This document shows, piece by piece, positions 53,532 through 61,284 of a stretch of DNA of 64,000 nucleotides. The notes below the pieces were generated by a model that searched no databases, was not told the origin of the DNA, and was given only the letters and a program-made list of their open reading frames with translations. The stretch comes from Nostoc sp. C052 (GTDB taxonomy: Bacteria > Cyanobacteriota > Cyanobacteriia > Cyanobacteriales > Nostocaceae). The position numbers were made by a program, and so were the translations under genes. The stretch spans positions 5,638,001 to 5,702,000 of the forward strand of contig NZ_CP040272.1 in assembly GCF_013393905.1 (NCBI RefSeq). The letters are read 5' to 3'. Each line of letters starts with the position of its first letter. Position 1 is the first letter of the stretch.

Positions 53532-54074
53532 CTAGTCAAACTCTGGAGGCCACAAATCTGCAATTGGTACTTCCCACCCTGGGAGCAGTTCGGGAACTGT
53601 TAAAATATCGCCATCACGAAGTATTATTGCCTCTTGTCCAAAATTGTAAACTTCAACAATTCGCTCATCTGGATTGAGCAAAATTCCTACCTGAGTTCCT
53701 AAACTCAGAAATTCTTGAATTTTGGCTCTCAGATCCTCTAAATTGTCGCTAGGGGACTTCACTTCGACAGTCAAATCAGGAGCCAATTGAGCAAAAGACT
53801 TCGGACTGCGACGCAAACGTTCGGCTAAAACAAATGAGGCATCTGGTGCGCGCAAGTCTGAATTAGGCAACCTGAAACCGGCGCTAGAAGCTGCTGTTCG
53901 CCCGAGTTTGCGCGGTCTAACCCAGTTACGTAACTGGGCTACCATTTCAGCTGCAACCTCATCTGATTCGTATCCTGATGGACTCATAACAATAATATTA
54001 CCCTTGACTAGTTCCATCCGAAAGTCGGGATACTGTTGCTGCATTTGTTCCAAGTCTTCAAGGGTTAGGGACAT
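53532..54074 (-). CDS. Uma2-family (DUF820) nuclease-like protein
   Basis: 180 residues from ATG 54074 (MSLTLEDLEQMQQQYPDFRM); the longer frame up to 54221 is not supported. Uma2 signatures: MELVKGNIIVMSPSG, RLPNSDLRAPDASFVLAERL and PDLTVEVKSPSD, the PD-(D/E)xK-like core. These are abundant in cyanobacteria, roles unclear. Confidence 0.88.
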   Translation of the reverse strand: MSLTLEDLEQMQQQYPDFRMELVKGNIIVMSPSGYESDEVAAEMVAQLRNWVRPRKLGRTAASSAGFRLPNSDLRAPDASFVLAERLRRSPKSFAQLAPDLTVEVKSPSDNLEDLRAKIQEFLSLGTQVGILLNPDERIVEVYNFGQEAIILRDGDILTVPELLPGWEVPIADLWPPEFD

Positions 54075-54595
54075 AAAACCTCTGATTATCACACGCTTTG
54101 TATCTATATCAATTATGGAGATAACAGACCTCTCCAGGTGCGATCGCCCCATAAATTCCCTAGTCATCGCCAAACCTGTCATTGCTATCTTGCGGAAACT
54201 AGAAATATGCGATCGCACCAAGCCGCAGTTTTAGCTATCCAAAAAGCATTAGTAGCACCATAACTGTTAATAAACTAATCTACTCAAATTTCAGCTAATC
54301 CATCATGATTTAAGTGGAAATGCAGTTGCCTTGTCATTAGACTTAGTATAAATTGCTATAGAGAAAAGCTATGACTAAAAAATAGCTAACTTTATTGAAG
54401 GTGTGCTTGGTTATATAAAAATTAAAAATATTGCGGCTTTAACCCATTAGCTAAAAGGTTAAATCGCCGACTTAATTTGGCAATGGAAGCGAATGTAGAG
54501 CCATTCACTTTCCGTTTTGTTCTGCACGAAAAACACTACCAAGCTAAAGCTAACAAATAAATATCTTATTCAATCTAAATTTCTATTTAAGGATT
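54075..54595. other. 521-bp gap, promoter region of the giant gene
   Basis: AT-rich, no coding frame seen. It carries the leader of the DUF4347 gene; AAGGAT lies just before its ATG. Confidence 0.5.
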
Positions 54596-57500
54596 ATGAC
54601 CAAACAGCCAGAAAACAATCACCATAATACCAGAAAAAACTCTACTAAAAAAATACTAGAAGCAAGTACAAATATTGTTTTCATAGATCCAAAAGTTATA
54701 GATTACCAAAGCTTAGTAGCTGGTATCATCCTCGGCAGTGAAGTCGTTATTCTTGATCCCAATAGAGATGGTTTAGCACAAATCACCGAGTTTCTGGAAA
54801 AACGTAAATCAAATTCAGTTCAATCAATTCACATTGTTTCCCACGGAAGTGCGGGAAGTTTGCAACTAGGGTCAGGCAACCTCAACCTCAGTAACCTGGA
54901 TAGCTATGCAAATCAGTTAAAAAAGTGGGCAAGTGTTTTAACTGAGAATGCTGATATTTTGCTATATGGCTGTGATGTAGCCAGTGGTGAAGGCACAAAA
55001 TTTGTCCAGCAGATTAGCCGAATTACTGGAGCAGATGTTGCCGCTTCCACAGACAAAACCGGAAGTGCAGCTTTAGGTGGCAACTGGGATTTAGAAGTGA
55101 AAACAGGGAAAATTGAAACTTCCCTGGCATTTCAACCGGAAGTAATACAGGCTTACCAATCGATTTTGCCAGCTAGTTTTACTGGCACATACACTCAAAA
55201 CTTCAACACATTACTTGCTTCTGGAACGTCTATTGCTTGGACTAATGATTCAACCATTCCAGGCTGGTATTCCACAAGAACTACTTATAACGCTGGTTCT
55301 GGCACTAATAATACAGGTGCAATGTACAGTTTTGGTACGACCACAGATCGGGCACTTGGTTCTTTAGCTTCCGGTACTACAGGAACTATTTATTATGGGT
55401 TGCGCCTCCAAAATAATACAGGTTCACCAATTACTAGCTTGCAAGTAAATTATACAGGTGAGCAATGGCGTAATGGTGGCAATACATCGCCGCAACAGCT
55501 GAAATTTAGTTATCAAACTGGGTCGACTGTTGCAAGTTTAACAACAGGAACATGGACGCCTGTTACATCGCTAGATTTCACCGGGCCAATTGCAACTGCA
55601 ACCCCAGGCGCCTTGATTGGCAATCAAGTTGCCAATCGAACTGTCATAGCACCTGTAATACTTAATCTAGCTACCCCAATAGCTAACGGTGAAGAGATTA
55701 TATTACGTTGGGAAGATATAGATGATGGAGGCAACGATCATGGTTTAGCCATTGACGATGTATCTGTCAAAGTAGATGGCACCACCTATATAGTAACTAA
55801 TACCAATGATAGCGGTGCTGGCTCCTTAAGGCAAGCTATTATCAATGCCAATAACGATCCAGGGATTGAGACAATCATCTTTGATACGACTGGAATATTC
55901 GGTGATGCCACCCCCGACACCATTACCCTCACTTCTGGGGAATTGAATGTTACTGAAGGAGTGATCATTCAAGGAACTGGGGCTAATAAACTTACCATCA
56001 GTGGTAACAATACTTCCCGTGTTTTTAATAGCAGTGCCTCCCTCTCAATTGATGGGTTGAACATAACTGGGGGAAATTCAGTAAATAATGGTGGCGGCAT
56101 CTACAGCACCAGTAGTGTCACACTTAGTAACAGCATTATTTCTGGCAACACTGCCAGCACTAGCGGCGGTGGTATTTACAGCAGTAGTAGTGTCACACTT
56201 AGTAATAGCATCATTTCTGGCAACACTGCGAACAGTAACGGCGGCGGTATCTACAGCAGCAATGCCACTATTAGCAATAGTACTTTTTCTAGCAACACTG
56301 CGAACAGTAACGGCGGCGGTATCTACAGCAGCAATGCCACTATTAGCAATAGTACTTTTTCTAGCAACACTGCAAACAGTAGCGGTGGCGGCATCTTCAG
56401 CAACAGTATTCTCACTATAAGCAACAGCACTATTTCTAGCAATACAGCTAAAACTTATGGTGGCGGCATCGACACCAACAATGCCACAGTGAGTAATAGC
56501 ACTATTTTTGGAAACACCGCTGATAGTGATAACAACGGTCAAGGTGATGGTGGCGGTATTTATAGAGCTGGCGGCACGGTTAGCATTAGCAATAGCATCA
56601 TTGCTGGCAATATTGACCCAGGTAATCAAGGAGCTGATATCTATGGTAGCAACTTCAATGGTAATGCTTACAACCTGATTGGCAAAATTGCCGGTAAATT
56701 GTCTGGGACTCTGGGCACGGGTACAGATATTATTAACCCCAATCCTGGACTCAAACCGCTAGGAGATTACGGTGGTTCTACACAAACTCATGCCCTAACC
56801 TTTTCTAGTCCTGCCAGAAATGCAGGCGATCCGGCTTACAGTGGTGGCTTAACTACTGACCAACGCGGTATGGATTTTAACCGTATTGAAAGTGGGAGAA
56901 TTGACATTGGAGCATTTGAATATGTGCTTCCAAAAGTCAACTTTGGTGCTGCTACGTACAATACAACAGAAGATAGTACCGCCACTACAGTAACTATTTC
57001 TGTTACTTTAAATGCCTCTCCTGAAACAGCTGTCACAGTTCCTATTGTCGTCAAAAATAGTAGTACGGCTACTAGTGGCAACGATTACACTTTTTCGCCT
57101 ACTACTATCTCTTTTGCTGCTGGAGCAACAGGCGCAAATTTAACACAGCTAATTACTTTTACTATTAACCCAGACGATTTACCTGAGAATACAGAGACAG
57201 TTGTACTCAACTTCGGTACGCTAACAGGAGCGGATTTGGGGACAATAACTGAAACTAGTCTAAATATTGCTGCTAATGATGCGATTCAATATGCAATTTC
57301 CACTCCTACCTCAACTTTAACAGAAGGTAATAGCGGTACTCAAACTGTTAGCTTTACGGTTACTCGCAGTGGTGGTATTGGTGTAGCTAGCACCGTAGAT
57401 TATGCTTTTAACGGTACGACAACTTTTGGCAGTGACTATAACAATATTCAAGTTACGGGTGGAGGAAGTGCTGCATCTGGGACTTTAAGCTTTGCCATTG

Positions 57501-60064
57501 GGGAAACCACAAAGACAATTACAGCCGATGTTTTGGGTGACAACACTTTTGAACTTAATGAAGACATTACTGTTACCCTGAGTAATCCCAACCTCACAGC
57601 TGCGCCGGAAAGTTCCACAATTACTAACAATTCAGCTACAGCAACCATCATCAACGATGATAACCAACCAACTATCAGCATCTCGGATGTCTCGGTTACT
57701 GAAGGAAACACAGGTGCAACAACTAACGCTAACTTCACTATCACTCTTTCTAATCCCAGTTCTCAACAGATTACTGTAAATTACAACACAAGTGACGGCA
57801 CTGCTAATGCTGCTGACTCAGATTACAATTCTACTCCGGGAACGATTACTTTCAATCCTGGTGAAACCAGTAAAACCCTTAGCATTGGTGTTGTAGGCGA
57901 TAACAAATTTGAAACCAACGAGACATTTTCTGTCAATCTTTTAGGTGCGACAAATGCCACAATTACTGATAGTTTAGGAGTTGCTAACATCATCAATGAT
58001 GACAATCAACCAACTATCAGTATCTCAGATGTTTCTGTTGGTGAAGGCAATACAGGTACAACGACTAATGCTAACTTTACTATCAGTCTTTCTAATCCCA
58101 GCTATCAGCAAATTACTGTAAATTACAACACGAGTGATGGTACTGCTCAAGTTGCTGACTCTGATTACAACTCTGCTTCAGGGACGATTACTTTCAATCC
58201 TGGCGAAACCAGCAAAGTTATTAGCATTGGTGTCATCGGTGATAATCAAACTGAAACTAACGAGACATTTGCTGTCAATCTTTTGGGTGCGACTAATGCC
58301 ACGATCGCAGATAATTTAGGAGTTGGTACCATCATTGATGATGACAACCAACCAACTATCAGCATCTCGGATGTCTCTGTTATTGAAGGCAACACAAGCA
58401 CAACAACTAATGCTAACTTTACTATTAGTCTCTCCAATCCCAGTTCTCAGCAAGTTACTGTAAATTACAACACAAGTGATGGGACTGCCCAAGTTGCTGA
58501 CTCTGATTACAACTCTGCTTCAGGGACGATTACTTTCAATCCTGGCGAAACCAGCAAAGTTATTAGCATTGGTGTCATCGGTGATAACCAAACTGAAGCT
58601 GATGAGACATTTGCTGTCAATCTTTTGGGTGCGACAAATGCCGCGATCGCAGATAATTTAGGAGTTGGTACTATCATCAACGATGACAACCAACCAGCTA
58701 TAAGCATTTCGGATGTTTCAATTACTGAAGGCAATACAGGAACAACTAACGCTAACTTTACTATTACTCTTTCCAATCCCAGTTCTCAGCAGGTTACTGT
58801 AAATTACAACACAAGTGATGGCGCTGCTAATACTGTTGACTCAGATTACAATTCTACTCCGGGGACGATTATTTTTGCTCCTGGGGAAACTAGCAAAACT
58901 CTTAGTATTGGTGTCATCGGTGATAACAAATTTGAAACTGACGAGACATTTGCTGTAAATCTTTTGAGTGCAACTAATGCCACAATTACTGATAGCTTAG
59001 GAGTTGGTACTATCATCAACGATGACAACCAACCAGCTATAAGCATTTCGGATGTTTCAATTACTGAAGGCAATACAGGAACAACTAACGCTAACTTTAC
59101 TATTAGTCTCTCTAATCCCAGCTATCAGCAAGTTACTGTAAATTACAATACGAGTGATGGTACTGCTCAAGTTGCTGACTCTGATTATAACTCTGCTTCA
59201 GGGACGATTATTTTCGCTCCTGGTGAAACTAGCAAAACTCTTAGTATTGGCGTCATCGGCGATAATCAAACTGAAAGCAACGAGACATTTGCTGTCAATC
59301 TTTCGGGTGCGACAAATGCTGCGATCGCAGATAATTTAGGAGTTGGTACTATCATTGATGATGACAACCCAACAACTGTCAGTATCTCGGATGTCTCGTT
59401 TGCTGAAGGTAACACAGGCACAACCACTAATGCTAACTTTATCGTCACTCTCTCCGCAGCGAGTTTGCAGCAAGTTACTGTAAATTACAACACGAGTGAT
59501 GGCACTGCTAAAGTTTCTGACTCTGATTACAATTCTGCTTCTGGGACGATTATTTTTGCTCCTGGGGAAACCAGTAAAACTCTTGGTATTGGTGTTATCG
59601 GTGATAATAAAGCTGAAACCAACGAGACATTTTCTGTCAATCTCTTTGGTGCTACAAATGCCACAATTACTGATAGTTTGGGAGTGGCTACGATCATAAA
59701 TGATGACCAACCTCCAAGCATCAGCATTGCAGATGTATCACTCAGAGAAGGCACAACAGGGATGACAACTAATGCTAATTTTGTCGTCACTCTCTCTAGT
59801 GAATTCTATCAACCGATAGCCGTAAGTTATAGCACGAGTGATGGTACTGCCCAAGAATCTGACTCAGATTACAATTTTGGTTTGGGGACAATTGTTTTCA
59901 ACCCTGGTGATACCAGTAAAACTATTAGTATTGGCGTTAGAGGTGATAATAAAGTTGAAGCCAATGAAACATTTTTTGTCAATATCTATGGCGCGGCAAA
60001 TGCTACCTTTGCTAATAACCAAGCAGTCGGTACTATCATCAATGATGACCACCAAGCTTTTTAA
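54596..60064 (+). CDS. DUF4347 / beta-helix / Calx-beta giant protein
   Basis: 1822 residues, low lysine, probably secreted. N-terminal DUF4347 domain (about 26-170: IVFIDPKVIDYQSLV, IHIVSHGSAGSLQLG, DILLYGCDVASG), which has a caspase-like layout. Next, a choice-of-anchor-like beta domain (about 200-395), a CSLREAI-like GAGSLRQAIINANNDPG, a parallel beta-helix with repeated SNSTFSSNTANSNGGGIYSS (about 480-660), and nine Calx-beta domains (about 780-1820) with the calcium-binding EGNTG...DYN...INDD pattern. No signal peptide is seen at the N-terminus. An adhesin or surface enzyme is likely. Confidence 0.88.
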   Translation: MTKQPENNHHNTRKNSTKKILEASTNIVFIDPKVIDYQSLVAGIILGSEVVILDPNRDGLAQITEFLEKRKSNSVQSIHIVSHGSAGSLQLGSGNLNLSNLDSYANQLKKWASVLTENADILLYGCDVASGEGTKFVQQISRITGADVAASTDKTGSAALGGNWDLEVKTGKIETSLAFQPEVIQAYQSILPASFTGTYTQNFNTLLASGTSIAWTNDSTIPGWYSTRTTYNAGSGTNNTGAMYSFGTTTDRALGSLASGTTGTIYYGLRLQNNTGSPITSLQVNYTGEQWRNGGNTSPQQLKFSYQTGSTVASLTTGTWTPVTSLDFTGPIATATPGALIGNQVANRTVIAPVILNLATPIANGEEIILRWEDIDDGGNDHGLAIDDVSVKVDGTTYIVTNTNDSGAGSLRQAIINANNDPGIETIIFDTTGIFGDATPDTITLTSGELNVTEGVIIQGTGANKLTISGNNTSRVFNSSASLSIDGLNITGGNSVNNGGGIYSTSSVTLSNSIISGNTASTSGGGIYSSSSVTLSNSIISGNTANSNGGGIYSSNATISNSTFSSNTANSNGGGIYSSNATISNSTFSSNTANSSGGGIFSNSILTISNSTISSNTAKTYGGGIDTNNATVSNSTIFGNTADSDNNGQGDGGGIYRAGGTVSISNSIIAGNIDPGNQGADIYGSNFNGNAYNLIGKIAGKLSGTLGTGTDIINPNPGLKPLGDYGGSTQTHALTFSSPARNAGDPAYSGGLTTDQRGMDFNRIESGRIDIGAFEYVLPKVNFGAATYNTTEDSTATTVTISVTLNASPETAVTVPIVVKNSSTATSGNDYTFSPTTISFAAGATGANLTQLITFTINPDDLPENTETVVLNFGTLTGADLGTITETSLNIAANDAIQYAISTPTSTLTEGNSGTQTVSFTVTRSGGIGVASTVDYAFNGTTTFGSDYNNIQVTGGGSAASGTLSFAIGETTKTITADVLGDNTFELNEDITVTLSNPNLTAAPESSTITNNSATATIINDDNQPTISISDVSVTEGNTGATTNANFTITLSNPSSQQITVNYNTSDGTANAADSDYNSTPGTITFNPGETSKTLSIGVVGDNKFETNETFSVNLLGATNATITDSLGVANIINDDNQPTISISDVSVGEGNTGTTTNANFTISLSNPSYQQITVNYNTSDGTAQVADSDYNSASGTITFNPGETSKVISIGVIGDNQTETNETFAVNLLGATNATIADNLGVGTIIDDDNQPTISISDVSVIEGNTSTTTNANFTISLSNPSSQQVTVNYNTSDGTAQVADSDYNSASGTITFNPGETSKVISIGVIGDNQTEADETFAVNLLGATNAAIADNLGVGTIINDDNQPAISISDVSITEGNTGTTNANFTITLSNPSSQQVTVNYNTSDGAANTVDSDYNSTPGTIIFAPGETSKTLSIGVIGDNKFETDETFAVNLLSATNATITDSLGVGTIINDDNQPAISISDVSITEGNTGTTNANFTISLSNPSYQQVTVNYNTSDGTAQVADSDYNSASGTIIFAPGETSKTLSIGVIGDNQTESNETFAVNLSGATNAAIADNLGVGTIIDDDNPTTVSISDVSFAEGNTGTTTNANFIVTLSAASLQQVTVNYNTSDGTAKVSDSDYNSASGTIIFAPGETSKTLGIGVIGDNKAETNETFSVNLFGATNATITDSLGVATIINDDQPPSISIADVSLREGTTGMTTNANFVVTLSSEFYQPIAVSYSTSDGTAQESDSDYNFGLGTIVFNPGDTSKTISIGVRGDNKVEANETFFVNIYGAANATFANNQAVGTIINDDHQAF
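57664..60050 (+). repeat. seven Calx-beta coding repeats of about 340 bp
   Basis: Seven consecutive domains of about 113 residues (ISDVSVTEGNTG... DYNSASGTI... IINDDNQP) share long identical DNA stretches, in contrast to the two more diverged Calx-beta domains before 57664. Recent intragenic duplication is likely. Confidence 0.88.
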
Positions 60065-60312
60065 TTTTAATACTATATAAAACAGCAGTCAAAATTCAGA
60101 ATGGGCTACGCTAACAGTCCTATACAATGATTATAATTTCTATATACGTGAATATTTAATTTCCTGAAAGCCTTATTTGATTAAGGTTTTGCTAAATCCA
60201 CTCTGATTCAGGCTCGTCAATATTTAGATGCGTTTGCCCTATCATCAGGTTGACAAGTCAACATTTTGTAGAAGGAAATTACGAACATTTGAAATGAAAT
60301 AGTCAAAGTAAA

Positions 60313-60517
60313 CGAATATCGTTGCTTGTCGGAACGTTTTTTAAGACTTTGGTTGTGTTTTCAATACTATCTTTCTGAGTCGCTGCTCGAATTAAAATTT
60401 CAAAGATATTCTTCTGTTCACACTTACCTTGAGATTTGATTGGAATATTTTTGTTAAACAGTTAACTACTTCGTTCAACGTTTTACTATCAGTTAGAATT
60501 GGGGTAGTTGTAGTCAT
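60313..60517 (-). pseudogene. transposase remnant, N-terminal part
   Basis: ATG 60517 gives MTTTTPILTDSKTLNEVVNC and, after a one-base loss near 60427, the next frame continues GKCEQKNIFEILIRAATQKD and TTKVLKNVPTSNDIR. This matches the start of an ISH3-like transposase family as I recall it. No terminal repeats or catalytic DDE part remain. Confidence 0.55.
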
Positions 60518-60858
60518 AGCCAAACTAAATAATCCTCAGAATCAAAAATTTTGCGTCTTTATCCCCATACTTTACAAAAATTGCATACCACAGCACCAGA
60601 ACTATGTTCTGGTGGGAGCGTTACCCTTAACTTTTTAGCTGATTAATTAGTTTTACTTATTAAAAAGTAGTCAAGAGTTTTTTAAGTAAATGTATCTAAA
60701 AATACAGTTTATTTGAAAATAATCTGTATTTCAGCTATCGTTCTGTGCGCGATCGCCAAACTTTTCAGTCTACTGATTCTCGCTTACGGGTTTGAGCCTA
60801 GCTAGGGTGTTGACTCTGTGCCTTTTTAGAGGGTAAAAATCCATGCAAAATATGTGTA

Positions 60859-60948
60859 GTCATTGCGAACGCGAGTGCGTCTCGTAGAGAGCGGAGCGAA
60901 GCAATCGCTGGGGATTGCTTTGCTACATTTCATTTCGCTCGCAATGAC
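60859..60948. repeat. imperfect palindromic repeat (GTCATTGCGA...TCGCAATGAC)
   Basis: GTCATTGCGA at one end and TCGCAATGAC at the other, with inner GAAGCAATCGC / GATTGCTTTGC pairing. A known type of cyanobacterial dispersed repeat. Confidence 0.8.
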
Positions 60949-61101
60949 ACAAAAGTTGTATGAACTAAAAATGGGAAAATTCCATCAAAATTAACAGCCT
61001 AGTTTGAGCCTCATGGCTTAACTTGCGAGCGTATGCTTGACTATCTGTAATATTAGGTCGTGAGTTGATAACACCTTCGCTCTCAATACTTTTCGGGTTT
61101 T

Positions 61102-61165
61102 GGGAGAAAGGGGAAGGGGTAAAGGTAAATTCAAACCCTTACCCCTTCCCCTTTAACCTTTCCCC
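61102..61165. repeat. purine/pyrimidine palindrome
   Basis: GGGAGAAAGGGGAAGGGGTA faces CCCTTACCCCTTCCCCTTTA. Same family as 530-600. Confidence 0.75.
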
Positions 61166-61284
61166 AGATCATGGCAAATCAAGATTAATACTCACTCTGG
61201 TTATCCTCTGTATGTTTGGTTCTTAATTGATAGAAACTTGAGCAAAATTTATCAACCAATTGATGACTAATCTTTTTCTAGCAT

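Larger units (their letters stand above)
60065..61284. other. 1.2-kb gap with repeats and gene scraps
   Basis: No intact gene. It holds a transposase remnant (60313-60517), a short coding-like scrap at 60185-60253 (KSTLIQARQYLDAFALSSG, no start), the palindrome at 60859-60948 and another at 61102-61165. Confidence 0.6.

Noticed and set aside
53532..54221. Longer Uma2 start
   Set aside because: The first 49 residues are not typical of the family, which normally begins near LTLEDLEQM.
60429..60638. 69-codon plus-strand frame in the gap
   Set aside because: Opposite the transposase remnant and without a supporting start.
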